Assembly (NCBI GenBank): GCA_017621475.1
Contig: JAGATA010000004.1
Location: 1-32,286 of the forward strand
Source: Clostridia bacterium
GTDB taxonomy: Bacteria; Bacillota; Clostridia; Oscillospirales; CAG-272
Length of the DNA: 32,286 nt
Direction: 5' to 3'
Part shown: piece by piece, positions 1 to 7,627 of the stretch
How positions within the stretch are numbered: position 1 is the stretch's first letter
Layout of the letters: every line of letters starts with the position of its first letter
The notes under the pieces: generated by a model
Told to the model about the DNA's origin: nothing
What the model saw: the letters and a program-made list of their open reading frames with translations, nothing else
Database searches by the model: none
Program-made: the position numbers and the translations under genes

Positions 1-1
1 A

Positions 2-130
2 GGCTACAACTTTCATTCCTTGGATAATGAAACCTTGCAAAATATTGTTTTATCTATTAACTTGAGACCAAAAAAATGTTTGGGCTGGCTTTCGCCTTTT
101 GAAGCATTTTTTGGTGTTGCACTTGCTTGA
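2..130 (+). CDS. IS30-family transposase, C-terminal fragment (runs off the left edge)
   Basis: An open frame enters from the left edge and stops with TGA at 128-130. Its 42 residues include RPKKCLGWLSPFEAFFGVAL. This matches the extreme C-terminus of IS30-type DDE transposases, which typically end with an 'NxRPRKxLGYxTPxEVF' block after the catalytic core. The catalytic residues would lie outside the window, so whether the element is intact cannot be judged. A hairpin with a T-rich tail follows 9 bp after the stop. No terminal inverted repeat could be identified without the left end of the element. The neighbouring gene is convergent. Confidence 0.72.
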   Translation, partial: GYNFHSLDNETLQNIVLSINLRPKKCLGWLSPFEAFFGVALA

Positions 131-139
131 CAATTTGCC

Positions 140-169
140 CTCTCCCGAAGGGAGAGCCTTTTCTTTTTG
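140..169 (+). terminator. Rho-independent terminator after the IS30 fragment
   Basis: A perfect 7-bp stem, CTCTCCC (140-146) and GGGAGAG (150-156), has a 3-nt loop and is followed on the plus strand by a T-rich tract at 159-169. The polarity fits termination of the transposase transcript rather than of the convergent minus-strand gene. Confidence 0.7.
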
Positions 170-209
170 TTAACTTAATGACATTGGGAATTTCCTCGGT
201 TTTTGCTTT

Positions 210-1340
210 TTAAATTATCTTTTCAAATATCCTTAAAAATTCATCCGCTTCTTTTTCTGTGTTGAAAACGGAAAAAGAAAGTCTTAACGCATCTCCTCCT
301 GTGCCAAGTGAATCGTGCGCAAGAGGGGAACAGTGCATCCCTGCGCGTGTGCATATTCCTTTCTCCGAAAGGATGGAAGAGAGTTGTGCGGAGTTTTTGC
401 CTTTTACGCTTAATAATATCGTAGCTCCTGAGCTTTCCACGGGTGTATATATTTTTATACGCTCGTCTTCGCGAAGACGCGAAAGTATTCTTTCGCAGAT
501 CTTTTCTTCATATTTGCGTATGCGTGATATGCCGAGTTTTTTTACAAATCTCACGCCTTCGCAAAGCCCCACTATATTTGGAACGGCAAGAGTGCCTGCC
601 TCGAAGGATTCGGGCGGTGTATGCCCCATCTGCGTTTTTTCCGAGTTAAGTCCGTTTCCACCGAAAACGCTCGGCGAGAAAGTGCCGAAATCGAAATCGT
701 CTGCAAAAAGGCAAAAACCGCTGCCTTGCGGTCCATAAAGCCCCTTATGTCCGGGGGCGCATATGATGGATTCACCTTTTCCAATATCAAGCTCATATAT
801 ACCCGCGCTCTGCGAAGCATCAACTATATGATATATTCCGCGTGCACGGCAGAACGCAGATATTTCGTTAATCGGTAGTACTTTGGGGCAGATATTGGAA
901 GCGTGAGTGGTTACAATAAGGCGGGTGTTGCGGCGAAAAGCTCTTTCTATATTCAAAAGCGTTTCTTCTCTTGTGCCGAGCGCGTTGAAAACAGTATAAG
1001 AAGAGATGCCCCTGCGGTAAAGCTCGTGTACGGGACGAAGCACGCTGTTGTGCTCCAAATTAGATATTAAAATATGATCCCCCGGCTTTATAACGCCGAA
1101 TATTGCGGCATTGAGCGCTTTCGTTGCGTTTTGCGTGAACACAACGTTTTCGGGTTTTGTTCCGCCGAAAAACACGGAGATCTCGCTTCGTGCATCGTAA
1201 ACCGCCTCCGCCGCGGCGAGCGAGAGGGGATGCGCTCCTCTGCCGGGGTTGCCGCCAAGGTTTTTAAGGCAATTTACTATAGCGCGCACGACCTCGGGCG
1301 GCTTTGGAAAGGTCGTTGCGGCGTTGTCGAAATATATCAT
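210..1340 (-). CDS. Cysteine desulfurase family PLP enzyme (aminotransferase class V)
   Basis: This 376-residue fold-type I PLP enzyme opens with FDNAATT, the N-terminus of the class V/NifS family. PLP-site features are DASQSAG (174-180) and the Schiff-base lysine K199 in APGHKG. A candidate catalytic cysteine, C337, sits in the C-terminal loop RAGMHCSP. Family members take sulfur or selenium from (seleno)cysteine and pass it to a carrier as a persulfide. The short N-terminus and compact length fit the subclade often found beside DUF3343 proteins rather than housekeeping IscS, and no iscU or tRNA-thiolation gene lies nearby. It starts 15 bp after the DUF3343 gene with AAGG upstream, so the two are probably co-transcribed. 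Whether the cargo is S or Se is inference. Confidence 0.88.
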   Translation of the reverse strand: MIYFDNAATTFPKPPEVVRAIVNCLKNLGGNPGRGAHPLSLAAAEAVYDARSEISVFFGGTKPENVVFTQNATKALNAAIFGVIKPGDHILISNLEHNSVLRPVHELYRRGISSYTVFNALGTREETLLNIERAFRRNTRLIVTTHASNICPKVLPINEISAFCRARGIYHIVDASQSAGIYELDIGKGESIICAPGHKGLYGPQGSGFCLFADDFDFGTFSPSVFGGNGLNSEKTQMGHTPPESFEAGTLAVPNIVGLCEGVRFVKKLGISRIRKYEEKICERILSRLREDERIKIYTPVESSGATILLSVKGKNSAQLSSILSEKGICTRAGMHCSPLAHDSLGTGGDALRLSFSVFNTEKEADEFLRIFEKII

Positions 1341-1355
1341 ATATAACCTTCCGTT

Positions 1356-1571
1356 TTAACTTACAATATCTGAATAATTTATACGGGCGCGATCTAAAAG
1401 CGAGGTTGCACGCGCCAGATGATAAAAGCTCACTTCAACACCGAAACGGCAACCTTTTGTTGGGCTTTTCGGTGCGCGAACCGTTTTTGAAGATATTCCT
1501 TCTTTTTCAAGCAGACGCATCGCTTTTATCGCTGATGTCTGCGAACCCGTTACAATAATTCTTTTTTCCAT
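1356..1571 (-). CDS. DUF3343 putative Se/S carrier-like protein
   Basis: This 71-residue soluble protein has a short beta-alpha-beta fold like TusA/YedF-related carriers. It opens with a strand (RIIVTGSQTSAIKA), then a helix, then a single central cysteine in PTKGCRFGV, where the family usually has the 'P(T)xxxxSCG' carrier motif; here the cysteine follows KG instead of S. Members (Pfam Se_S_carrier) are thought, not proven, to ferry sulfur or selenium as a protein-bound persulfide or selenide. A GAGGAT site sits 6 nt before the ATG. It is the first gene of a two-gene unit with the cysteine desulfurase-like enzyme, the obvious donor for its cysteine. Confidence 0.75.
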   Translation of the reverse strand: MEKRIIVTGSQTSAIKAMRLLEKEGISSKTVRAPKSPTKGCRFGVEVSFYHLARATSLLDRARINYSDIVS

Positions 1572-1651
1572 ACGGGTATCCTCTTTTTGAATTTGCGAAA
1601 AATCGTTTCCGCATTACATTATATGCACTTTTTTTCCTTATGACACGATGA

Positions 1652-1682
1652 GGGAAAAGAAAAAGCACTTCAAGAGAAGTGC
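1652..1682 (-). terminator. Terminator of the SGNH hydrolase gene
   Basis: On the minus strand, a perfect 7-bp stem (arms 1665-1671 and 1676-1682) with a 4-nt loop is followed by a T-rich stretch (A-rich on plus, 1652-1664). It begins 14 bp after the SGNH hydrolase stop codon. Confidence 0.8.
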
Positions 1683-1696
1683 CAAAAGATTTTTGT

Positions 1697-2842
1697 TTAT
1701 CTGTTTCTTTTTATTATAATTCCTGAGCATATGCTTATCAAAGCAACAAGGGCGATACATATAAATATAGGAGTTTTGATATTTCCCACGTTTGGCGGAA
1801 CGGGCTCTGTTGGTATCTGCGGTTCTGCTGTTAGTATGTTTGTTGAGGCTGTATTATCTGTTTGAGTGGATACTTCGGTTTGTATTGTCTCACTTGTCGA
1901 TGGAATTTCTGTCGTTTGTACGGTGGATATGTGCGTTTTTATATCTTTGGTGGTTTGAAGTATCGATGTTTGAGTGGTTGCTTCGGCGGTAGTTAAAGAT
2001 TCGGATGTTGCAATAGTTTGCACGCTTTTGCCGTAAAGCGCGCCTATAACGTCCGCCATATATGCGTGGCCCTCTGTTGTGGGGTGGAAATCCCACGAGG
2101 TGTAAAAATATGCGCTGTTGCCGTTCATTCCGCTTGCCACGTCCGCAATAAGGAAAGAATTATCAAGTGCCTTTTGAACTGCATAATAGGTATTGTTAAT
2201 TTTTTGAATGTAAGGGTCTATAAGCACGCCCACGTCAAAGCCGAATATTTGATATTCAGGGTTGCCTAAATACGGATTATAAAGCGTTTGCACGATTATA
2301 ACCGCATCTTCATTCACGGAACGAAGGAGCTTTACCCCATCTTCAATATTTTTTTGAAGAGAGGAAAATATATTTTCCATATCCGCATCTATCGTTTCAA
2401 AGTTTATGTTTGCGCCGTTAAATACGCCGGAAATATTTATTTCCTTTATGAACTTTTGCACGCTTTGCGAAGGAAGTCCCATAGCACCCATTTTATCGCT
2501 TACCGCCTTTGCAAGCACTATGTCCTTGCTTGCGATAAGGTCGTTTCCGCCGATAGATATCGTGATAAGAGCGGCGTCCTTAACTGAGGGCGTGTTGGAG
2601 ATAACATTAAGCATATCTGCGCTTTTATCTCCGCTTACGGCATTGTTTTCGCAATAAAGACCGAACTTTTTTGCGATGATGGCGGGATAGGTTTGGTTTA
2701 CGTTGTCTATCCCATAGCCCGAAGCGATGGAATCTCCGAATGCTATACAGAGCTTTTTTTCTTGAGATGCAGAAACTCTTGGAGAAAAGACGGCGGCAAC
2801 GGCAAGAACTAGGCAAATAAAGAGTATGAATATCTTTTTCAA
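1697..2842 (-). CDS. Membrane-anchored extracellular SGNH/GDSL hydrolase
   Basis: This 381-residue secreted esterase/lipase-type protein has a Sec signal peptide (1-25, hydrophobic core FILFICLVLAVAAVF). The SGNH blocks follow: GDS with nucleophile S38, GGND with N100, and DFHP with D251 and H253. Residues about 275-350 form a Ser/Thr/Pro-rich stalk of repeated TT/TS units. A C-terminal membrane helix (about 357-376) with a basic KRNR tail follows. It is therefore probably displayed on the outer face of the membrane, deacylating wall glycans, lipids or dietary polysaccharide esters; the substrate is unknown. There is no LPxTG. The start is TTG (2840-2842), chosen because AAAGGAG lies 8 nt upstream and the signal peptide starts there. 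It is divergent from dut across 92 bp. Confidence 0.88.
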   Translation of the reverse strand: MKKIFILFICLVLAVAAVFSPRVSASQEKKLCIAFGDSIASGYGIDNVNQTYPAIIAKKFGLYCENNAVSGDKSADMLNVISNTPSVKDAALITISIGGNDLIASKDIVLAKAVSDKMGAMGLPSQSVQKFIKEINISGVFNGANINFETIDADMENIFSSLQKNIEDGVKLLRSVNEDAVIIVQTLYNPYLGNPEYQIFGFDVGVLIDPYIQKINNTYYAVQKALDNSFLIADVASGMNGNSAYFYTSWDFHPTTEGHAYMADVIGALYGKSVQTIATSESLTTAEATTQTSILQTTKDIKTHISTVQTTEIPSTSETIQTEVSTQTDNTASTNILTAEPQIPTEPVPPNVGNIKTPIFICIALVALISICSGIIIKRNR

Positions 2843-2863
2843 AGCGCTTCTCCTTTATTCGGG

Positions 2864-2892
2864 TTGATTTTTCTGTATTTTCGTGTTAATAT
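2864..2892 (+). promoter_or_regulatory. Sigma-A type promoter of dut
   Basis: TTGATT (2864-2869) is separated by 17 bp from TAATAT (2887-2892), about 40 bp before the dut start codon. Confidence 0.65.
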
Positions 2893-2909
2893 TATGTATG
2901 ATAATATTA
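2887..2909. promoter_or_regulatory. Perfect 9-bp inverted repeat over the dut -10 region
   Basis: TAATATTAT (2887-2895), a 5-nt spacer GTATG, and ATAATATTA (2901-2909) form an exact palindrome that contains the dut -10 hexamer and a possible minus-strand TATAAT toward the SGNH gene. It could be an operator for the divergent pair, or simply two back-to-back AT-rich -10 elements. Confidence 0.4.
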
Positions 2910-2934
2910 TACTACATTTTTTGGAGAAATAAAT

Positions 2935-3381
2935 ATGCAGAAGATAAATGTTTTCTTTAAAAAGCTTGAAAATGATGCAAAAGTTCCCACATACGGCTCT
3001 CCCTATTCCGCAGGGGCAGACCTTTACGCTTTTTGCAAAGAGCCTGTTGCAATTCCTGCCGGTAAAAGCGCGTTTATACATACAGGAATCAGCCTTGAAA
3101 TTCCCGAAGGTGTGGTGGGGCTTATCTATGCCAGAAGCGGTATGGCTTGCAAACGCGGTGTCGCGCCTGCAAACAAGGTGGGGGTTATAGATTCCGACTA
3201 TCGCGGAGAGATAATCGTTTGCCTACACAACCATGCAGATGCGGAAGTTGTGATCGAAAACGGAGAAAGAGTTGCACAGATGGTATTCGCACCTTACTTC
3301 ACAGCTGATTTTGCCGAGAGCGAAGAGCTTTCGGATACTTCTCGCGGTGCGGGCGGCTTTGGCTCAACAGGAACAAAATAA
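2935..3381 (+). CDS. dut: dUTP diphosphatase
   Basis: This 148-residue trimeric-type dUTPase hydrolyses dUTP to dUMP and pyrophosphate, keeping uracil out of DNA and feeding dTMP synthesis. All five family motifs are visible: 1 AGADLYA (26-32), 2 ARSGMA (66-71), 3 GVIDSDYRGEI (83-93) with the uracil-site Asp/Tyr region, 4 RVAQMVF (112-118), and 5 RGAGGFGSTG (137-146), the flexible C-terminal arm that closes over the phosphates. Length is normal for the family. The ATG has a TTGGAG site 8 nt upstream. It is monocistronic, with its own promoter and a strong terminator right after the stop. Confidence 0.96.
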   Translation: MQKINVFFKKLENDAKVPTYGSPYSAGADLYAFCKEPVAIPAGKSAFIHTGISLEIPEGVVGLIYARSGMACKRGVAPANKVGVIDSDYRGEIIVCLHNHADAEVVIENGERVAQMVFAPYFTADFAESEELSDTSRGAGGFGSTGTK

Positions 3382-3396
3382 TCCGGATTAAAGTTT

Positions 3397-3427
3397 AAAA
3401 GCGTTCTCCGAGAAGGAGAACGCTTTT
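3397..3427 (+). terminator. Terminator of dut
   Basis: A perfect 13-bp stem, arms 3397-3409 and 3415-3427, has a 5-nt loop GAGAA. The A4/T4 ends make it plausible as a bidirectional stop. It starts 16 bp after the dut stop codon. Confidence 0.82.
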
Positions 3428-3460
3428 ATGCTTTACGTTATAGAATTACGTTGTGATTTT

Positions 3461-3485
3461 GCGGACGAGCAATGCTCGCCCCTAC
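3461..3485 (-). repeat. REP-like palindrome, copy A
   Basis: On the minus strand this reads GTAG followed by a near-perfect hairpin, GGGCGAGCA pairing with TGCTCGTCC with one G-U. It shares 'GCGGACGAGC.ATG.TCGCCC' with 19904-19928 and a GTAGGG head with 31594-31624. It is the main content of the non-coding stretch between dut and the next SGNH gene (3428-3571). Flanking AT-rich sequence contains 'ATAGAATT' on both sides (3441-3448 and 3494-3501), possibly chance. Confidence 0.55.
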
Positions 3486-3571
3486 GTAACATAATAGAAT
3501 TTTAGTCAAATATCATATCATATTTGCAAAATTAAGATTTTGCAGTAGTGGGGAACTGTGTTCTCCCGTTT

Positions 3572-4621
3572 TTATTCAGGTACTACGATAAAGTCTATCT
3601 TTATATCGCAAGCGGTACTTGCTTCGTTCTTTTCGCCAAGAGGGCGAACCGATATTACGTGTTCCGTATCCTCAAGGTCAAAACGGGAAACACCCGTTAC
3701 GGGTTGATTATCTGTTTCATAATAAAGGTCATAAATATCTTCTTTTCCATCGAGCGAAACCGCCATTTTGCCAAAAGTTCTGCCAAGACGGTAGCAGAGC
3801 ATAAACGCAGTTCCCTCAAATTTAAAGGAAAGTGAAGCGTCTTTGTCCGCGCTCATAAGCCCGCATCCGCCCCTGCCAAGGTTCTTTTCGTTCCAGCTTC
3901 CTTCACAGCCGTAGGGAGTCCAGTTCCCTTTGGACGTAAGCTCTTTTGCATTTATGAATTTGCCGCCGGATTTGCAAAAGTTCTTGTTAAGCGGTTCTGC
4001 CGCAGGCTTTCGGAAGCTTTCGCCCGAAAGATTTTGCAGGATATATTTGGTATAGAAATCGTAACCTTTTTCCACCGGGTGAACATTATCGGGGCGGTAG
4101 AGACTGTCGCGCTCGGTATTGACGCCGATATTCGCCTCTCCCATAAGTACATCCATTCCATCTTGCACGTCGATAAAAGTAATGCCATAGTGTGCGGCTA
4201 TTTTTTTGTGTGTGCAGGCGCGTGTGCGCTTGTTCCTGTTGGCAACAGCACCGATGCAAACAACGTAGGGAACCTTGGGAAGCGAAATGAGCTTTCTTAT
4301 AATACCCTCATACATAACGGATGAAAGCTCCTCTGATATACCTTCGTCATTAATTGAAAAATCGATAAAAACTATATCCGGTTCATACGCGCAAACATCG
4401 CGGTTAAGACGCAAAAGACCGTACGTGGATTCCGTTCCGCCGATGCCTTGGTTTATTTCGGTAAATACGGTGTTGCCAAGGGGCAGGGAATTGAGGTATG
4501 CTGTCACCTGCGTTGACCAACGTCTTGATTTATCTGAAGCGCCTGCGCCCTCTGTGATAGAGCCGCCGAGGTAAACTATTTTTAAATTTCCTTTGTTATA
4601 AAGCTTTTCAAAATTATTCAT
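3572..4621 (-). CDS. Cytoplasmic SGNH/GDSL-family hydrolase with C-terminal beta domain
   Basis: This 349-residue protein is a two-domain esterase-like enzyme. The N-terminal SGNH domain (about 10-200) has GGSITEGAG with nucleophile S21 (a GGS variant of GDS), the glycine block QGIGGTES (58-65), DFSINDEG with N91, and the D178/H181 pair in DNVHP. The C-terminal 120 residues look like a beta-sandwich appendage, as in carbohydrate esterases of this group. No signal peptide is seen, so it probably acts on an imported acylated sugar; the substrate is unknown. I chose the ATG at 4619-4621, preceded by AGGG. An upstream in-frame start exists at 4663, but that extension runs through an intergenic hairpin. 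It lies downstream of the amidase on the same strand, separated by that hairpin. Confidence 0.83.
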   Translation of the reverse strand: MNNFEKLYNKGNLKIVYLGGSITEGAGASDKSRRWSTQVTAYLNSLPLGNTVFTEINQGIGGTESTYGLLRLNRDVCAYEPDIVFIDFSINDEGISEELSSVMYEGIIRKLISLPKVPYVVCIGAVANRNKRTRACTHKKIAAHYGITFIDVQDGMDVLMGEANIGVNTERDSLYRPDNVHPVEKGYDFYTKYILQNLSGESFRKPAAEPLNKNFCKSGGKFINAKELTSKGNWTPYGCEGSWNEKNLGRGGCGLMSADKDASLSFKFEGTAFMLCYRLGRTFGKMAVSLDGKEDIYDLYYETDNQPVTGVSRFDLEDTEHVISVRPLGEKNEASTACDIKIDFIVVPE

Positions 4622-4639
4622 ATAAATACCCTGAATGCG

Positions 4640-4668
4640 GAAAATTGCAAGCGGAGCTTGCAATTTTC
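4640..4668 (-). terminator. Intergenic hairpin after the amidase gene
   Basis: A perfect 13-bp inverted repeat, arms 4640-4652 and 4656-4668, has a 3-nt loop. It lies 14 bp past the amidase stop and before the SGNH start. The stem ends in TTTTC but no longer T tract follows, so it may be a partial terminator or an mRNA-stabilising hairpin. Confidence 0.5.
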
Positions 4669-4682
4669 GTAATTATTGTTGT

Positions 4683-5729
4683 TTATTTTGTGACGATGCC
4701 TGCGTTATAAGCGTTTTCTATGGCGTCTGCAACAGCGCGAGCCATATGTAGTTGCCACCATTCGCTTATAAACATTTTAAGGTCATTTTCGTTTGTGATA
4801 AAGCCCATTTCAATGAGAACGGAAGGCATTTTCGTATCGCGAAGGACAGCGAGATAATAACCGGATTCTTCTTTGTCGGAACGAACAAAAACGTCTTTTC
4901 TCATTTTATCGTAAAGATTTGCAAACCCTTCGATCGCTTTTTCAAAATAGCCTGCAAATTTGATTTTTTTATAGGAAACAGAACGGTCCGTATATAGGAT
5001 TCTTGTACCATAAGCGGCAGGAACGGCGGAATTGCAGTGCAGAGATACGAACATATCTGCCTTTGCGGCATTTGCCATATCAACACGCTCCGCAAGCTCA
5101 ATAAACTCATCCGTATCGCGCGACATAACAACGGTAAAACCTCGTTTTTCAAGCTCCTCGCGAACGAGCAAGGAAACCGAAAGGTTGATATCCTTTTCGT
5201 AATACTCTGCGCCATTCAGCTTGCCTATCGCGCCGACATCGTTGTCGCCGTGACCCGCATCTATAAAGATCACAGCATTTTTATATGCAGGATTATAGAT
5301 CGGTTCTTCGGTCGTGGCAGATGTCTTGTTTGTTGTAACTGTAGTGGCTTTGGTCGTTACTGTTGTGGAAGCGGAAACTTTTGTTGTACCGCTTGTGCCG
5401 ATAATGCCGACGGTACTTGACGTGCTTTGCGAAGCCGTTGTAGGCAATGTAACCGCAGGGGTTGTTGTTTCATCAGAACCGGGATCACCAAAACTTAAAA
5501 TTCCGACAACAGCAGTATATACTATAATTATAAGAACGATTATCGATGCAAGCAGCGCAATTATCTTTGCAAGATCGGGTGTGCTGTTATGCGGTCGATT
5601 GGGTTTATTATTGTTCGGCGATGCGGATCTGCGATCTTGGTAATAAAGATCGTTTATACCGTCTATATCGAGTGTCGAAAATCTATCCTCGTTGTTATTG
5701 CCGAAATTGTTTCGGTTATCGTTGTTCAT
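4683..5729 (-). CDS. Membrane-anchored N-acetylmuramoyl-L-alanine amidase (Amidase_3)
   Basis: This 348-residue zinc amidase cleaves the MurNAc-L-Ala bond in peptidoglycan. It has an Asn-rich cytoplasmic N-terminus (1-50), one membrane helix (about 55-80), and a Thr/Ser-rich linker (about 87-142). The Amidase_3 domain (about 151-340) keeps the zinc and catalytic set: H160 in DAGHG, E178 in YYEKD, H231 in SLHCN, and E307 in IEMGF. The type II topology places the catalytic domain outside the membrane. No SH3 or SPOR wall-binding domain is present. Start: ATG with GAGGAAAA just upstream. It is the last gene of the ACT-UPF0210-amidase run, 20 bp after UPF0210. A sporulation or cell-separation role is possible but not shown. 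Confidence 0.9.
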   Translation of the reverse strand: MNNDNRNNFGNNNEDRFSTLDIDGINDLYYQDRRSASPNNNKPNRPHNSTPDLAKIIALLASIIVLIIIVYTAVVGILSFGDPGSDETTTPAVTLPTTASQSTSSTVGIIGTSGTTKVSASTTVTTKATTVTTNKTSATTEEPIYNPAYKNAVIFIDAGHGDNDVGAIGKLNGAEYYEKDINLSVSLLVREELEKRGFTVVMSRDTDEFIELAERVDMANAAKADMFVSLHCNSAVPAAYGTRILYTDRSVSYKKIKFAGYFEKAIEGFANLYDKMRKDVFVRSDKEESGYYLAVLRDTKMPSVLIEMGFITNENDLKMFISEWWQLHMARAVADAIENAYNAGIVTK

Positions 5730-5749
5730 TTTTCCTCTTCGTTTATGTA

Positions 5750-7114
5750 TTAGTTTTTAAGGCTATGCATAGGAGCGGGGATGTGACCGCCGCGAAGGAT
5801 AAAATCTTTGCAGGAGTAGGGGCTGACGTTCATAATGGGCGCTGTGCCGAGAAGACCGCCGAAGTCAACGCTGTCGCCGACTTTTTTGCCGTAAGCGGGG
5901 ATAAGGCGGGCCGCCGTTGTTTTTGTATTTACAACACCGATGGCAATTTCATCTGCAATAATACCGCAGATAGTTTCCACGGGTGTATCTCCGGGGATGG
6001 CTATCATATCAAGACCAACGGAGCAAACCGCTGTCATAGCTTCGAGCTTTGTGAGTGTAAGCGCGCCGCATTCAGCTGCTTCTATCATACCTTCATCCTC
6101 GGAAACGGGGATGAACGCGCCGGAAAGACCGCCGACAGATGAGCTTGCCATTACGCCGCCTTTCTTAACGGCGTCGTTAAGCATAGCGAGAGCCGCTGTT
6201 GTACCGTGTGTGCCGCAATGCTCAAGACCCATATTTTCGAGAATTCTTGCAACGCTGTCGCCAATAGCGGGGGTGGGAGCAAGGGAAAGGTCAACAATGC
6301 CGAAGGGTGTGTCGAGCGCTTTTGCTGCGTCTGTTGCAACGAGCTGACCAACGCTTGTGATCTTATAAGCTGTTTTTTTGATTATGTTTGCAAGAGTGCC
6401 GAAATCGCAGTTGCCTGCGCGCTTGATAGCCGCCGCAACAACACCGGGACCGGAAACGCCAACGTTTATAACGCATTCGGGTTCGCCGATGCCGTGGAAA
6501 GCACCTGCCATAAAGGGGTTGTCCTCGGGAGCATTTGCAAATACTACGAATTTTGCACATCCGATGGAGTTTTTATCTTTTGTAAGGTATGCCATCTCTT
6601 TTATAGCATTGCCTGCCATATAGATAGCATCCATATTGATGCCCGCTTTTGTAGAAGCAACGTTAAGGGAGGAGCAGAGGAAATCGGTTTCCGTGAGCGC
6701 CTGGGGAATTGCTTTTATAAGTTGTTCGCTACCGCGGGACATACCTTTTTGAACAAGGGCGGAAAAACCGCCGATGAAGTTTATGCCGAGCGTTTTTGCT
6801 GCTCTGTCGAGGGTCTTGGCAATTTTAACGTAGCCGTCGCTGTCGGCTTTGCCGCCGATAAGCGCGATGGGGGTTACGGAAACGCGCTTGTTTACGATCG
6901 GAATACCGTATTTTTTGCTTATATCCTCGCCTGTGGCAACGAGTTTTTCTGCTTTGTGAGTGATTTTGTCATAGATATTATCGCAAAGTCTGTCTATATC
7001 ATCGGAAACGCAATCATAAAGGGAGATGCCCATTGTGATAGTACGAACGTCAAGGTTTTCGTGCTGGATCATATTGATCGTTTCGCGGATATCGTTTGTG
7101 GTTAAAATAGACAT
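5750..7114 (-). CDS. UPF0210 / PFL-like family protein
   Basis: This 454-residue protein matches the UPF0210 (DUF711) family, which adopts a pyruvate-formate-lyase-like ten-stranded barrel but whose reaction is unknown. Recognisable stretches are the N-terminus [20 protein letters not shown], the glycine-rich GVSGPGVV, and [20 protein letters not shown] near the active-site side of the barrel. Full length, no signal peptide. It lies 18 bp downstream of an ACT-domain gene, the standard partner across Firmicutes and archaea, which suggests the ACT protein senses a small molecule, perhaps an amino acid, for this enzyme. The ATG is preceded by GAGGTAAC. No glycyl-radical activase is encoded nearby, so a radical mechanism should not be assumed. 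Confidence 0.9.
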   Translation of the reverse strand: MSILTTNDIRETINMIQHENLDVRTITMGISLYDCVSDDIDRLCDNIYDKITHKAEKLVATGEDISKKYGIPIVNKRVSVTPIALIGGKADSDGYVKIAKTLDRAAKTLGINFIGGFSALVQKGMSRGSEQLIKAIPQALTETDFLCSSLNVASTKAGINMDAIYMAGNAIKEMAYLTKDKNSIGCAKFVVFANAPEDNPFMAGAFHGIGEPECVINVGVSGPGVVAAAIKRAGNCDFGTLANIIKKTAYKITSVGQLVATDAAKALDTPFGIVDLSLAPTPAIGDSVARILENMGLEHCGTHGTTAALAMLNDAVKKGGVMASSSVGGLSGAFIPVSEDEGMIEAAECGALTLTKLEAMTAVCSVGLDMIAIPGDTPVETICGIIADEIAIGVVNTKTTAARLIPAYGKKVGDSVDFGGLLGTAPIMNVSPYSCKDFILRGGHIPAPMHSLKN

Positions 7115-7132
7115 TATGTTACCTCAATTACC

Positions 7133-7402
7133 TCAAATTTTGTGCATAGAATTGAAAATGTCTTCGTGCATTGTATTTACCTGAAGAGCGTTCTCTTTGC
7201 CGAAGCTTGCCATAGCGTCAACAAAATCGCCAAACTGAACGTTGAGCGAATCAACATCTGTTATCATAATCATAACAAAGTATCCGTCAAGGACCGTCTG
7301 AGAAATATCAACGATATTGGCGCCGAATTCAGCACATTTTGAACTTACTTTGGCAACGATGCCTACACCGTCTTTTCCTGTTACGGAAATAACTGCTTTC
7401 AT
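7133..7402 (-). CDS. ACT domain protein (UPF0237 family)
   Basis: This 89-residue protein is a single ACT domain with beta-alpha-beta-beta-alpha-beta topology. It begins MKAVISVTGKDGVGIVAKVS, with the ligand-loop GKDGVG, followed by GANIVDISQTVLDGYF, typical of GcvR-like ACT proteins. ACT domains bind amino acids and modulate partner enzymes. The gene leads the operon with UPF0210 (18 bp downstream) and the amidase. GGAGG lies 8 nt before the ATG, and a near-consensus promoter lies about 45 bp upstream. Which ligand it binds cannot be read from the sequence. Confidence 0.9.
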   Translation of the reverse strand: MKAVISVTGKDGVGIVAKVSSKCAEFGANIVDISQTVLDGYFVMIMITDVDSLNVQFGDFVDAMASFGKENALQVNTMHEDIFNSMHKI

Positions 7403-7444
7403 AATTAAAACCTCCGCTGATTTAAAGGATAAATATATAAAAAT

Positions 7445-7473
7445 AGTATATCATAGCAATAATAAAAAGTAAA
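7445..7473 (-). promoter_or_regulatory. Promoter of the ACT-UPF0210-amidase operon
   Basis: On the minus strand, TTTACT (7468-7473) is separated by 17 bp from TATACT (7445-7450), with a TG extended -10 dinucleotide. Transcription should start near 7438, giving a leader of about 36 nt. Confidence 0.7.
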
Positions 7474-7564
7474 CCCTTTTTTTCGATAAAATCCGCGTCG
7501 CGTAGCTTGTGAAGCAAAAAAAGAAGTGATTTTGAGAAAAAAATAATCTTTTTTTTAATGAGTA

Positions 7565-7593
7565 TGGATTTATTCAAAAAAATATGATAAAAT
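7565..7593 (+). promoter_or_regulatory. Probable promoter of the metal-binding lipoprotein gene
   Basis: TGGATT (7565-7570) is separated by 17 bp from TAAAAT (7588-7593), with an extended TGA before the -10. The -35 is weak (3 of 6 matches). No clear Zur or Fur box was seen around it. Confidence 0.45.
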
Positions 7594-7627
7594 ATTGTGA
7601 ATTATATAAAACAGAAAGAGATGTTAT

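Noticed and set aside
4262..4272. GTAGGG string as a fourth REP head (also near 18115)
   Set aside because: Both lie inside coding sequence and no hairpin follows.
4622..4663. Upstream start for the second SGNH hydrolase
   Set aside because: The extra 14 residues would be encoded by an intergenic inverted repeat, and the ATG at 4619-4621 has its own AGGG site.
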